A stretch of DNA of 64,000 bases from Protonemura montana (taxonomy: Eukaryota > Arthropoda > Insecta > Plecoptera > Nemouridae): assembly GCA_947568835.1 (NCBI GenBank), contig OX387609.1, forward strand, positions 1,740,001-1,804,000, given 5' to 3'. The number at the start of each line of letters is the position of its first letter. The first letter of the stretch is position 1. The notes beneath the pieces were generated by a model, which saw only the letters and a list, made by a program, of their open reading frames with translations, was not told the origin of the DNA and did no database searches. The position numbers were made by a program, and so were the translations under genes. This document shows, in pieces, positions 10,241 to 22,384 of this stretch.

Positions 10241-11576
10241 TTCAATAGTGGCTGCTTTCATTTCGTAGTTTAAAAAAAAAAGTAAAACTTGTAAGAAAAT
10301 TCTTAAGTAAAACCGTATAAAAACAGACTAGCAAACCCCTGGTATTTTGACGTGACTGTACGCAAACTACCGGATTCACATTTGAATATTAATAAACTTT
10401 TAACAAGGCAGAAAGGCACGCATTTAGTTGAAATAACAATTAGCAATGCCAAAGTCTCTCCATCCCCCAATCCCTAGCATCCCCCTCGTTTTCATTCTCA
10501 ACGGAAAATTTCCTAAACCACAAGCAAGACTCACCCCAGAGTTTCATCACGACTTTGCAGGAGTGAGGGGGGGAGGATTCTATCTTAAGACAAAGACCAA
10601 AAGCCATCTTGTAGTTTGTTTCGTTTCAGTGAATACGTCGTTAGACGGAAAGTTAAAAGTTATATGTAAATGAGTTTGCTCATAATAAATACAGCAAAGC
10701 TGTTGGATTGGAAAATATCAACTGAGTTTTCCGCACGCAGCGGGTGGGAGGTTGTCGTCGGTCGAGGGTCGGGGATGACTCTAAGCGACAGTCACACAGA
10801 TTTTCCATGCGTCTAATTCAGTTTTCCCAAAGTTAGCATTTTCCTGCGATGTTAAACGCGGAGCCCGTTTGTTTTTGCTTGAGTGGGAAGTAACGGTGGG
10901 GACATGAAATCGGGACTCACAGATTTCACGAAATTATTTCCAGGTATTCAGGTTATTTAAAAGGATTTTGATTTGGTTGAGAGACATGTTCTCTGGATTA
11001 CGTTTAGGGAAAATTTAATTTCTCTGCTTTCCTTAAATTTCACGGGGCGTGGTCTAGGGACCAGATATTTGAAATATGTCAAATAATTTCGACAAGACTA
11101 CCACAAAAGCCGCAGAGAAGCTCGAGAATGTTTCATTGAGAGATTATTTCCTGGAGGCATGTGAAGTAGATTGAAATCGAATGCCACTTTATAGCAAGGT
11201 CGAGATGAAACAGAATTTGTGAAATGTGCGAGCACCTTTGGTATTGGCAATATGACCAGGTTTGGTTCTCTGTTGGATTCTGTTGATCATGACAAGCTGC
11301 GAGAATTGTTTGGTTCTGATGTAGAAGCCAGTGAGCGAGAATGTTTTTGCCGGGGGTTGTTAAAGCAGTAAAACATAATGGATTCAGAATGCAGAAGTCG
11401 CAATTGTTCCTGGAAATGCTAATCATCTAGGAACGATTTATTCGCTTTACCAGATCAAAAACTCCGAAATAAACAGAATGTAGGATCTCATTAAAAAAAA
11501 ATATGATAAACCTAGCAAAAAAGTAAAAAAAGGCATACGAAAAATGACACTAAATTATGGTGAAACCGTATCGTGA
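10241..11576. other. Noncoding, nothing recognised
   Basis: Contains a short GC-richer patch at 10,720-10,800 without a recognisable product. Open frames at 10,446-10,673 and 11,133-11,426 have no motif I can name. Confidence 0.45.
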
Positions 11577-12128
11577 TTGATTTTTGGGGTTTAACGACGC
11601 ATTGTTTTGACAAAGATCCCTGTGGTACTTAAGTAATGGCGTCGGTGAGGAAAATCTGGTGCCGGTACGTAGCCTACTCCTGTCGAAGAGCACCAAGGGG
11701 ACCACCGGCTTAACCTCCCTTCCGAAGGACGGTACAACGCGAACAACAGGATTCCTCCACAAATCCATGCTGTCGAGAGGCTGATAAGCAAGGCAAGTGA
11801 AGTCGGTGTCGAGAGGTTGATAAGCAAGGCGAGTGAAGTTGCTGTCGAGAGGTTGATAAGCAAGGCGAGTGAAGTTGGTGTTGAGAGGTTGATAAGCAAG
11901 GCGAGTGAAGTTGGTGTCGAGAGGTTGATAAGCAAGGCGAGTGAAGTTGCTGTGGAGAGGTTGATAAGCAAGGCGAGTGAAGTTGCTGTCGAGATGTTGA
12001 AAAGCAAGGCGAGTGAAGTTGGTGTTGAGAGGTTGATAAGCAAGGCGAGTGAAGTTCGCCAAACATAACTAGTTTTGAGTAAGATTAAAGTCACCCATCC
12101 AATAACTGACCGAACGCAGTGCTGCTTA
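11577..12128 (-). mobile_element. 5S-derived SINE with an internal 36-bp minisatellite
   Basis: Minus-strand copy. The 3' tail (ggtttaacgacgcattgttt), the core (rc of ccttcggaagggaggttaag) and part of one promoter module (cacccatccaataactgacc) are present. The body segment that reads once in other copies (cttcactcgccttgcttatc) is here expanded into about eight 36-bp units between about 11,773 and 12,056. Confidence 0.8.
11773..12056. repeat. 36-bp tandem repeat born inside a SINE
   Basis: The unit is gttgataagcaaggcgagtg then aagttgctgtcgagag, about eight copies, with a few gct/ggt and tcg/tgg variants. Because 36 is a multiple of three, open frames exist on both strands (e.g. LISKASEV repeats on plus). 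These are not genes. Confidence 0.9.
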
Positions 12129-13266
12129 AATAAATAAGAGACTGGATAAAAATATATTACTCTGATTGGATGTGTGCTTGGAAATATTTTTTTTTAACTG
12201 GCAGTTGTTTAGTTGTCTTTGGCACCCATTGAGCTTAAAGAAGATTTATCAAAACTGTTCTGTAAAAATGTGAAAGAAGCCTGTTTTTATAATTATCATC
12301 ACGCTCACGCAAAGAAACTGAAATCCTTTTTTACATTCTTATAAAGAAAATGAGGCTATTGCAAAGTTTCGTTTGATTTTTGTAATTTTCTATTTCTTTT
12401 GAAATGAAAATCTGTAAGTTTACATCTGTGTAACAGCTGGGAAAATGTGAAGCAGGTTGGTAAGGTTCAATTTCTACTGAGTGACTTGGGATACAAATAT
12501 TTCCTCGGCTAGAGAAACGGATCGTTAGAAAATTTGAATTAGGGCGCGAAATTTTACACACGTTTTGTACTGATATTTTAAATCATAATTAAACCATTCT
12601 CAACCTTCAAAAGATCATTTGTAGCTAATGTCTAAAAAAAAAAAAAAAAAAAATCAACCCCATTTAAAAGAAATCTTCAAAAGATACACTTTAATATAAT
12701 TTTTAACTAAAAGGTGAAAATATTTTTGGGACTAATCACTTTTTATCACAGTTTGCTAAACGTAGTACACACTTCGAAGAGCTAAAGCGATTGATCGCGA
12801 AACTCCATTAAAGTTAAGAAGAGCTATGACTAAGCTTAACCCAGAGTAAACCACAATCAATCAACTTGCCTGAAATCGACATGCAAGCCCAATCAAAAGG
12901 CAGTCATCTTTAAACAGCCATCTATATCATTGCCCGGGTACTAATCTCATTATCTCACCCAATTAGAACGATAATTCAATGCATCGATTACATTGGTCTA
13001 AAGGTCCATGGTTCGATCCTAGCTTGTAACCCGCTTGACCCAGATGTTAATGTTGAAGTAATAGGGCTGGTCAATTTATACCACTTTGTCATGTGGGTAA
13101 TTTCAAGCTATGAAGGTGACTACCATTGCTTGTACATATATTTCTATCAATTGTATATCACCATAATGAAATACGATTTGTACTATTCTAAAATAAGTAT
13201 TTTAATTTCTTATTGCCCACATGTATTAATTGCTTGCAATCTATTCTTATAAAGTTGAGTTTCAAT
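12129..13266. other. Noncoding; tRNA-like box B remnant near 13,012
   Basis: At 12,960-13,040 a decayed tRNA-like stretch ends in box B (ggttcgatcc). It probably belongs to an old SINE, since no cloverleaf closes. A 21-base A run is at about 12,632-12,652. No gene. Confidence 0.4.
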
Positions 13267-13990
13267 TATTATTATTATTATTATTTGTGGTGTTTTACGA
13301 CGCACTGTTTTGACAACTGGCCCTGCGGCACTGGTCTAATGGCGTCGGTGAATGAATGGATGATGATGAGGATGATGATGAACATAACCTAGCTTAGAAG
13401 GGAGGAGGGGAAACCCGGTGCCGGCACGCAGCCTACTCCTGTCGAATAGCACCAAGGGGACCACCGGCTTAACGTCCCTTCCGAAGGACGGTACAACGCG
13501 AACAGCAGGATTACTCCACAAATCCATGCTGGCGAGAGGTTGATCAGCAAGGCGAGTGAAGTTGCTGTACTAACTTTCATCCCTCCAACCTCTCTCCCGA
13601 ACAGAACTGGTCATGTATATGATGGTCACACATCCAATACCTGACCCAGCGCAGTGTTGCTTAACTTTCATCCCTCCAACCTCTCTCCCGAACAGAACTG
13701 GTCATGTGTATGATGGTCATCCATCCAATACCTGACCCAGCGCAGTGTTGCTTAACTTTCATCCCTCCAACCTCTCTCCCGAACAGAACTGGTCATGTGT
13801 ATGATGGTCATCCATCCAATACCTGACCCAGCGCAGTGTTGCTTAACTTTCATCCCTCCAACCTCTCTCCCGAACAGAACTGGTCATGTGTATGATGGTC
13901 ACCCATCCAATACCTGACCCAGCGCAGTGTTGCTTAACTTCGGTGATCTAACGAGAACCGGTGTTACCAACACGACAAACCGTTCGGTTT
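13267..13990 (-). mobile_element. 5S-derived SINE, full length, four promoter modules
   Basis: Reading the minus strand 5' to 3': the 5S-like head (accgaacggtttgtcgtg, gatcaccgaagttaagcaac) at the right end, then 91-bp modules anchored near 13,930, 13,839, 13,748 and 13,657, the body, an ATC-type simple repeat, and the 3' end ending in (aat)n at 13,267. The linker is nearly identical between modules, suggesting recent expansion or homogenisation within the copy. Confidence 0.9.
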
Positions 13991-14034
13991 GAGTTTCAAG
14001 CTTACATTACTGGTTTAGCGGCTTAAGTTTTATA

Positions 14035-14094
14035 AACCGAAAGTTTTGGCATGTTGGTAACACCGATCCTCTTGAGATCACCGAAGTTAAATCG
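14035..14094 (+). mobile_element. 5S-like head fragment, head-to-head with the previous copy
   Basis: The segment aaccgaaagttttggcatgt, then gagatcaccgaagttaa, matches only the first 5S-like part of the SINE and then stops. It faces the minus-strand copy 45 bp away. Confidence 0.7.
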
Positions 14095-14097
14095 GCA

Positions 14098-14925
14098 TTA
14101 ATCAGTTTGGCCTTTGAACAGCAGTCTATAGGTCACTTTATTTTCCTTTAGAAAGATGCGACATACGCTTCTGTGATCACAGCATTGCTGACACAAACAA
14201 AGTCACAAAAACTGACACGAAAATAAGGAATTGCTTCTCCTGATATCTTGAACACAATCTCGATTGTACATGATACTCGTTGTAATCTTTTACGATGATT
14301 AATTATTTAATGGAGCATTAGATTGATTGCTCTGATAGCGGGGTAATACATTAATATCGCCCAAGTTGGAGTGTTTATCGGAGGACATCGAACAAGGAAA
14401 CTACACAAGTGTTTGTCCCTTGTTCAATGAGAGGTCTTATCGGACAGAATCATGGTTCGGTTCCGTTTCTCATAACTGTCATATCGCTGTCATGAATGGT
14501 TTGCATTTCAGTTACAAGGCAGAGACATTTCATGTGCAACTTAGTGTATTTCATCAGTGGCTAATTACTGTAATTAATATAGAATAGTTTGTTCAATGAA
14601 GCATTTCCCTTTTTTTTATTACCTACTGCATACTAGTTCATTATTGGAATTTTCATTGGAGTAACAATGTTTGCTGAAACGCATTCCCTAGCGTCGTCCT
14701 TGCAAATAGAGATTCGAGATATAGTTATTAGGTAGGTACATAACTACCTTATTAGAAATTGATAAATCGCAAGCGTTTGCAATTTAAATAATAGTTCACA
14801 TATTTAAACGCGTCCAACGTCAAATTGGAGTTACTTGAGTTTGACAGGTTATGACGTAATATAGCGTCACTAGAATTAGAGTGACTGTGAGTATTCACAG
14901 CCTCTTGGTTCTACTCCTTGGAGAT
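14098..14925. other. Noncoding; a tRNA-SINE tail fragment near 14,764
   Basis: The stretch gcaagcgtttgcaatttaaa, then taatagttcacatattt, at about 14,767-14,806 matches the 3' tail of the tRNA-derived SINE. The rest shows nothing recognisable. Confidence 0.45.
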
Positions 14926-14929
14926 CTGT

Positions 14930-15196
14930 CATTCTCATCAAATACACTAAAATCGTCTCAAAAAAACAGTGTCCAAGTAGCTCAATTGGTTAGAGCAACA
15001 CCCGCGACAGGTGGAGATCGGGGTCCAAGTAGCTCAATTGGCTAGAGCAACACCTGTGATAGGGGGAGATCTGGGTTTGAGTCCGCGTTTGGGCATCAAT
15101 TTTTGAGAGGGTAGAAGTGTTTATAATAATAAAGTACCCCGCGTATTGAAAGCATTGCAAGCGTTACCAATTAAAATAAGAGTTCACATATTTGAG
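14930..15196 (+). mobile_element. tRNA-derived SINE, full length, two box-A modules
   Basis: The leader (ctcatcaaatacactaaaat, cgtctc) is followed by two tandem 52-bp tRNA-like modules (box A tagctcaattgg at about 14,978 and 15,030). Only the second module runs on into box B (gggtttgagtccg). The body follows (gggcatcaatttttgagagg), then (ataat) and the tail (gcaagcgttaccaattaaaa). Box B occurs once while box A occurs twice, matching the pattern at position 1. Confidence 0.85.
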
Positions 15197-15254
15197 ATTC
15201 CTAATTATTGTGAAAGTAGCCATATCATCCACTCCACAAATACGAAGACTCGCC

Positions 15255-15430
15255 ATTAACAACACTATAACCGTCTCAAAAATGTATGCCCATACGCGGA
15301 CTCGAACCCCGATCTCCACCTGTCACGGGTGTTGCTCTGAACCATTGAGCTATTTGGACACTGTCTGTTTTAGACGATTTTAGTGTTTGCATTGCACGCG
15401 TTTGCAATTTAAATAAGATTTCATCCTAAC
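15255..15430 (-). mobile_element. tRNA-derived SINE with inverted head and sense tail
   Basis: Positions 15,255-15,387 are the minus-strand body, box B (ggactcgaacccc reversed), box A and leader. At the end of the leader (gattttagtgt) the sequence jumps to the plus-strand tail (gtttgcaatttaaataagat, ttcatcctaac) at 15,388-15,430. An inverted 5' part joined to a sense 3' tail is the structure left by twin priming in LINE-driven insertion. Confidence 0.75.
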
Positions 15431-18400
15431 TCATCGTTTTGTGAGCGAGTTTTCTTAGAAGACAATTCACATTTAAAAAATGTCAAATAAAAAACTATAT
15501 ATAGGTTTTTAAAGTTACTGGTGAAATGCAATTAATTTTGGTTAAATATATGAAGACACTTAAATGGTTCGGGAATTAAGGACCGAAAGCACATTTATAA
15601 GTCGATTCTGTAGGATGTTATGGAAAATAGTTTCCTTTCTTTTTGACGAGATCTACACAAGAATTGTTCACAGGCTCTGCGCTGCAAAAGGAAGTTTCGC
15701 CTTGCATTGCTTTGTTATTCGAAGACCTTGCGTCCACCCTGACTCGGCGCATGGTCGAAACCAAAGGAACACTTCTTCCATGTCCGGGTCTCTTCATGTG
15801 AATCTTATTATTTATTCCGTTGAAGATTTTTACAAACGTTTCGACTTGGCCAATATTGTAAGCGAGACAAAGAACAGAAAGTAAAAGCGGACGATTTCCT
15901 TTTCTTGGAGATATTTTTATTTGCTTTTATCTTGTATGCTTTGCTCAAGATTCTTTCGGCTGAAATTAAAGCAAGTATTTCGATTACATACCTTCAGAAA
16001 GAAGAATTTAATTTTGTTTCCAAGAAAATGTGCCAATAGTGTGTGATGGAAAATGGGATAATAAGTGTACGGATGGTTTATCCAGATTTTCAGGGGCTTT
16101 TACTCTGATGAAAACAATTTTAACCCTAAAATATATGGGGGTAACATTTAAACTATTCATCTTGGACATGGCCTTTGTAAAACCTGTTCTCCACTAAACA
16201 ATTTTCACAGATAAATACATTAAAGTCACGCTTAGATACTGCATGGATGCCATTTAACGTTGATTTTTAAGTTGAATTTTAAGAGTATTAATTCAAATTG
16301 AAATGCAGAATTGAAAACTATAGTCCTCCTAGGTTAGGTTAGAGCGAGTAGAAACTGTTCCTAGACAAATGACTTTTATATTATGTTAAATAAATTACAG
16401 ACAATACTAAATTAATGTATTACATTAATTAAACAAGTAAATGTGCCTGTCCCACAGTTCAAAAGCAGTCATGGCAAAGTTAAGTAACTCTAGCTTCGAA
16501 TGATATTTTATATCTTTTTGTTACTGCTATAGTTTTTGCCCCAAGCTTTGTTTACCTTATTTTCTTTTGTATTTCATATCACTGTTTAATTGCGTATAAA
16601 ATAATTATGCTAACCTCAGCGTAATACTTGTTTTTAATTACCTGACCGTATCGAGGTAACCACTTTAATTACCTCTATTCGAAAAGGAAGTCAACCACTC
16701 GTCACGCCAGGAATCTCAATTCGACTCCGATGTTCCTCCGTATATTTCTCGGACAATTGTTATAAAAAATTGTTTCCACTTTTGTCACTTTATGGCTTTT
16801 TACCAACCTTCCGAATATCGTTCACAAATTTCACTGTTACCATTAAAAATAATAAACACATTTTTCAAACCATACCGATACCAAAACTGTCACATCAAAG
16901 TTGACAACTTTCAGAAAACTAGGACAGTCGATCAATCATAAAATCAAACTATCGACATGCGACAAACCATACCTACATACGAAGCCCACAGACCACCATT
17001 GAACTTCCAACAATCAGATAAATCATACTCCATAATTGTCACATGCATTGAAGGCAATCGCAAAAAGCTTGGGTCATGGTTGTGGGTGGTTGGGGGTGAA
17101 TTCAGGGTGAAATGTCACCGCCACAAACCCATGTAGTGTCACGGGCCAGTAGACATTTTGGCGAACTATTAAGGGTAGCTTTGTTTCCCCCTCCCGTACA
17201 ATATTATGAACGTGCGTGCATGTGATCCTCGTTATCAGTATTCTAGTCCCTTGTAGTCGCTATCAACGTAATGAGCACAGGAACTGGGAGCTGAAACGAT
17301 TGCAGAATCATTTTCAATTTTGTATTGTCATTTTTGGAACGTATGTGACGTATCTGTTCGGTGCTTTTGAAAATTATGAATCTATTCAAAGAGTTTTTTT
17401 TTTCTTTTCGTTTATTCGTGAAATGTCATTGAGTTTGTGACTGATGATATGTGTTTCATAAGCGTTGTCGTCAAATTGGATATATTTAACTGTTGTAGGT
17501 ATGATCAGTCTTTTTAATAAAATAATTCCGAAATATTTGCTACAATATTTAACGTAAAACAGGTGTAATTTTGTGAATAGTCGACATATTTTCTGTGCAT
17601 CACATATTTTTGCCATCTTGAGAAGAATGTCACTTTAATATAAAAGATAAAGGTGCTGCATAAAGGTAAATAGGTTTCTGGGCGTACCAATTCAAGAATA
17701 ACATGCTGGCGATATTAAATTCCACAGATTATTGTCACATTTTCATTTTACGCTATATTATCTCAAAAAGTAAATGAAATATTTTCTACCTGATTTGTTA
17801 TCAATGGCTTTGTACCTGTTTGCCGTAAATTAATTAATTTTTGTTTTACACGTGCCTTTGTTAAAGAAAGATGCGACTAAAAATAATATCAGAAATCATA
17901 AAAAAATATACCTGACAAAGTTCAAAGAGAACAAAAAGAACAAAAAAAATAATGCGTGCGTTTTAGATTTCTGTTACGCCAGATTGAAATGACCATCCCT
18001 TGCATAGCAGGCCGTCTAGCATGTACACCGTTTTCACTTATTATCAATTATACCTTTCTAGAAATTAGAAGTACTGTTCTAAAACTCTGACCCGGAATAA
18101 CTGATCCTTTCATTTCTTTCCTTTGTTCCCTAAAACGAAGCCACTTTTTTTTTATCAGTCCAACAAAATTGTGCCTCTCTTTGTCAAGACCAAATTGGCC
18201 GAAACCTAAAACGCTCCAAAACCTGACGTCTATATTTCTATAAAACCTTTGAAAAAATCATGGAAAAGTGAAAAAAAAAAATAATTACATTTTTCTAACT
18301 AATTTCCGTAATTTTATTCCAACAAATCACATTTGTTTAATTGCACAAATCAAATCAAACTGAACTCTCTGCGTATCATGTTTTATCAAACTAGTATCAA

Positions 18401-19736
18401 ACACTTCTAACTTTTTTATTTGTTATTTTATAAAACTAGTATACTTTACAGCCATGTTATCTGTCGGTATTTCCCTACATCCAACAAGAACTTCCCAAGA
18501 AGTGTAAGTGCCACCCACCAGCTCATGCCCACCCACTTGAAATATCTATCATTTGAAATCTGCTTGTATTCGAAGATATGCGACGATACCAAAGTGGAAT
18601 AACATGTTATCATACCACACTTCCGAATCCTGTTGAGTTTCGTGACAGCATCTTGTTGCTGATTGTACCAAACAATGGTGGAGCTTGTACAAAAGACAGA
18701 GAATCTTGAGTGGATGAAGAGGATTGAAGTAGAGGATCAAGATCTTCTGTCTCTCAGTCCGTAGCACACTGTGCTATTGTTAAAACTGGGGGGAATTATT
18801 TCATGTCTACTATTCTTGATATATCTATATGTATATACTTTGTTGATTGTACAATGACTTTTCATGGATGAAAAATATCTGTATGGCTATGGCATTGATA
18901 TATTTTTGGGTTTCGCCGGGTATTTTTTAAACTTTTTTTTTTGCAATGTTTTTTTATTTACGAAATCAAATTAAAAAAAAAAACGCGTTTGAAATTAAAA
19001 AAGTGAAAATATCAGAAATTATTTTTTCAAAAAAACATTGCATGTGGTGGTAGTTTTATGTTACAATTTTATGAAAAATTCAAAATTTAATAATTTTAAA
19101 GATAATTAAATCTTCTTTTCAAGATTAAATTGTTTTCGCTGCTATTCCGTGTTTAATTTAAATTTGTTTCGCGTTGAAAAAATAGCTGATTTATAGAAAC
19201 ATCATCAAGAGTCTACTATTATTTTCAAGAGTTATTATTTTCAAGTACACAACTAAAATCAAGACATTTCACATTCATGTAAATATACATTCTAAAACAG
19301 ATTCAGTAAACAAGCGACGACAAGATGGCTCCAAGCAAATCTGCAAAACATTCGACAAAGCGAACCTTACAAAATGGCCATAGAGAATTATTTCTCTATT
19401 CTCTCTGTTAATCGCAAGTCCTAGGGCTGTTTTCAAATACCTACTTGTGAAATGTTAAAACAGCCACGGTCTGTACGGCCAAAATATAACTATTATTACA
19501 TGAGTCTCGAATATAATTCATGCCTTTTTGGGGCATGAAAGTGGAGCTAGGTTCGTGGAAAAGCTGCTTACGACTCAAGTGGAATTCTAAAATTGTTGGT
19601 GCAAAGGCTTTAGACCTGTGGAGGTACGCACAGAGTTGCTGGTACAAGTGGAGTTAGTGCAAGTGAAGTTAGTGCTAGTAGACTTGATTTAAGAGCTGTT
19701 ACTCTTGCCGTGTGCGGGCATTAGATAAGTTTTTAG
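15431..19736. other. 4.3 kb AT-rich DNA without recognised genes
   Basis: No coding exon, RNA gene or structured repeat was recognised on either strand. Open frames of 60-106 codons (e.g. 15,564-15,884) carry no nameable motif. Long A/T runs lie around 18,900-19,000. Confidence 0.5.
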
Positions 19737-19737
19737 A

Positions 19738-20506
19738 ACCGAACGGTTTGTCGTTTTGGAAACATCGGTTCTCACAAAATCATCGAAGTTAAGCAACACT
19801 GCGCTGAGTCAGGTATTGGAGGGGTGACCATCTTATACATGACCAGTTCTGTTTGGGAGAGAGGTTGGAGGGATGAAAGTTAAGCAACACTGCGCTAAGT
19901 CAGGTGTTGGATGCGTGACCATCATACACATGACCAGTTCTGTTCGGGAGAGAGGTTGGAGGGATGAAAGTTAAGCAACACTGCGCTGGGTCAGGTATTG
20001 GAAGGTTAACCATCATACACATGACGAGTTCTGTTCGGTAGAGGTTGGAGGGATGAAAGTTAAGCAACACTGCGCTGGGTCAGGTATTGGAGGGTTGACC
20101 ATTAAAACACATGACCAGTTCTGTTCGGGAGAGAGGTTGGAGGGATGAAAGTTAAGCAACACTGTGCTGAGTCAGGTATTGGATGGGTGACTATCATACA
20201 CATGACCAGTTCTGTTCGGGAGAGAGGTTGGAGGGATGAAAGTTAGTACAACTTCACTCGCCTTGCTTATCAACCTCTCGACAGCATGGATTTGTGGAGG
20301 AATCCTGTTGTTCGCGTTGTACCGTTCTTCGGAAGGGACGTTAAGCCGGTGGTCCTCTTGGTGCTCTTCGACAGGAGTAGGCTACGTGACGGCACTTCTT
20401 ATCCTTCCTTCTAGGCTAAGTTAATTTCATCATCATCATCATTATCATCATCATCATCATCATCCTCATCATCATCCACTCATTCTCCGACGCCATTAGC
20501 AACCTT
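19738..20506 (+). mobile_element. 5S-derived SINE, five promoter modules, 3' end lost
   Basis: The head (gaaccgaacggtttgtcg, aaacatcggttctcac) is followed by five modules anchored by gttaagcaac near 19,790, 19,880, 19,971, 20,060 and 20,151. The body has ttcggaagggacgttaagcc, and an (atc)n simple repeat follows at 20,424-20,475. The usual tail (tgtcaaaacagtgcgtcgtt) is missing. This copy has the most modules in the window. Confidence 0.9.
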
Positions 20507-21251
20507 GTGATTTCAAGTTATTGCCAGTATAAATTAAAGGTACCCCATCACACCAAAATATATTTTAAAATATTTAAAAACCAGCTGAGCCTTGCGTTGA
20601 ATGTGCAAACACATATATTTTGCCAATTATATTATTTTCACGATATATTTTCCGGCAACTTGAAACAGTAATCATCTCGAACATTGTAATAAATGCTTTC
20701 ACCAAGTGATTCCAAGCGGAAACCGACGCCGAGCAAACATACAAATTCTAGATTGTCATTAGACTCTTCGCTTAGCGCGCGTCGCGACGCCGATGACGTC
20801 TACTCGTCAACGACGCTTATTTTCTCAGCATTTATTGCAGCACATGCCACCGTCTCTCGAACGAGTCGAGCAAAAAGGAAACGTCACCAACTCGTACTCG
20901 TACTAATTTACAAGTCAAATGACTAAATCTAGTAAAGCATTCGTATTGAAACAATATTCGCGTTCGAAGCTAGTCGCTGCGTGTGTGGGAGGAAAACTAC
21001 GAGTGGTATTCACTTTTCTTGACATGTTTTCGTGCTAGCGAAACGTTTTCCACTTGGAAGGATTCCTATTTGCCTTCTCCTTTTCAAGACGGTAGTAAAG
21101 TCCACGTTTTACTACGAGGAATGCAAAAAGTATAAACTTGAAGACAATTCGTATATAGAAGTGATGGTATGAACTCGTGTCTCTGGTGTTTTTTGTTAGA
21201 TTTATATTTTTGTTGGTAGTGACGCTGCTTTGTCAATAGAGCAAGTGAACA
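20507..21251. other. Noncoding; CpG-rich patch at 20,700-20,900
   Basis: The patch holds gcgcgtcgcgacgcc and a CRE-like gatgacgtc. A 77-codon plus frame (20,693-20,926) starts at an ATG and is Ser/Arg-rich, but shows no domain. It could be a 5' exon or a promoter of an unseen gene, or nothing. Confidence 0.3.
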
Positions 21252-21424
21252 AGCCTATGCACTTTATTATTATTAACAACACTATAACCGTCTCAAAAAT
21301 TGATGCCCAACCGCGTTTGGGCATCAATTTTTGAGACGGTTATAGTGTTGTTAATAATAAAATACCCCGCGCATTGCAAGCGTTTGCAATTTAAATAAGA
21401 GTTCATCCTTAGCCTATGCACTTT
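21252..21424 (+). mobile_element. tRNA-SINE insertion: perfect palindrome within a 14-bp target duplication
   Basis: The direct repeat agcctatgcacttt at 21,252-21,265 and 21,411-21,424 flanks a 145-bp insert. The insert holds inverted arms 21,267-21,310 and 21,317-21,360 (44 bp, perfect) separated by ccgcgt. The right arm continues into the sense tail of the tRNA-derived SINE (taccccgcgcattgcaagcg, ending gttcatcctt). The tRNA head is missing. The arms are the SINE body (gcatcaatttttgagacggt) in opposite orientations. Confidence 0.85.
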
Positions 21425-22379
21425 TTACATTTCTAAAGATAACCAAAGGGGTTTAAAAATGTGACAAGCCTTAAGAACTTGTGTAAATAGAAATAAACAA
21501 TTTGCAATATCAATATTTTGTTGAAAAGAATTGTATCTGTTAAAAATGTTTGCACCTTTTCAGATAAGAATACATTTTCAGTCGTTTTTAAAGTGGATCG
21601 AATGGGGGTTGGTGTGGGTTGTTATGCGAATTTCTTGCACGATTTTAAACAAGAAAAAATGTGCTTCGTATGATATTTTAAGTTAGTTGAGCTTTCACCG
21701 TTGTTAAAATGTAAAGTACATTTCGTTGCAAACTATTTCACTTCAGTTGGTATTTAAAATATATTATAAGTCGTTTCAACAAGGTTTGGAAAAAGGGGAA
21801 AAAAAGAAGAAAAAAAACGGTAACAATTTTGAAGAAAGGATAAATGAACATACCTGCACGTATGCTTGGCAAGATTTAACAAAAGAAGGCATGTGAAGCC
21901 GTGAAAATAGCTCTTCTGATTTGACTCAAAGCTTGGTTGGTTCATGGAACGGGCTTGTTTGAACTTTTAATTGATTCTTGGAACCTATGAACTGACTGTT
22001 CTAGGAACATATAGAGCTAGGTCCTTGAGTAAACATTCACTTGGTATAAATCGAAGTTTAATTGCTCTACTACAGAATATTAGTTTGCAAATCAACAGAA
22101 ATATCCGCAAAAAAAACATTTCATCCACGAACAGAATTTGAACGTCATTTAAATAAACAAAACTTACTCTATTTTTTAAATGTAATGTTGCTAAAAATAT
22201 AAATAATTGTATGACTAATAAATAAAAGTGTTTAGTTTATTTCACTTCACTAAAACTGCAACCGAACATTTATTTTTCAATTGAATGTCTTGTGGCAAAA
22301 TCAAATAAAATAACCAGGCAAAGAAAAATAGGCAAACATAACTTATCAACCGTGATATTTCCGGCACTAAAAAACATTA
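21425..22379. other. AT-rich DNA, nothing recognised
   Basis: No gene or structured repeat was seen. Confidence 0.5.
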
Positions 22380-22384
22380 AAGTA

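Noticed and set aside
14975-15080. Tandem tRNA genes
   Set aside because: Modules share one box B, no acceptor stem closes, and the sequence continues into a SINE body and tail found elsewhere.
20693-20926. 77-aa Ser/Arg-rich ORF starting at an ATG
   Set aside because: No domain or homologue recognised; kept only as a CpG-rich patch note.
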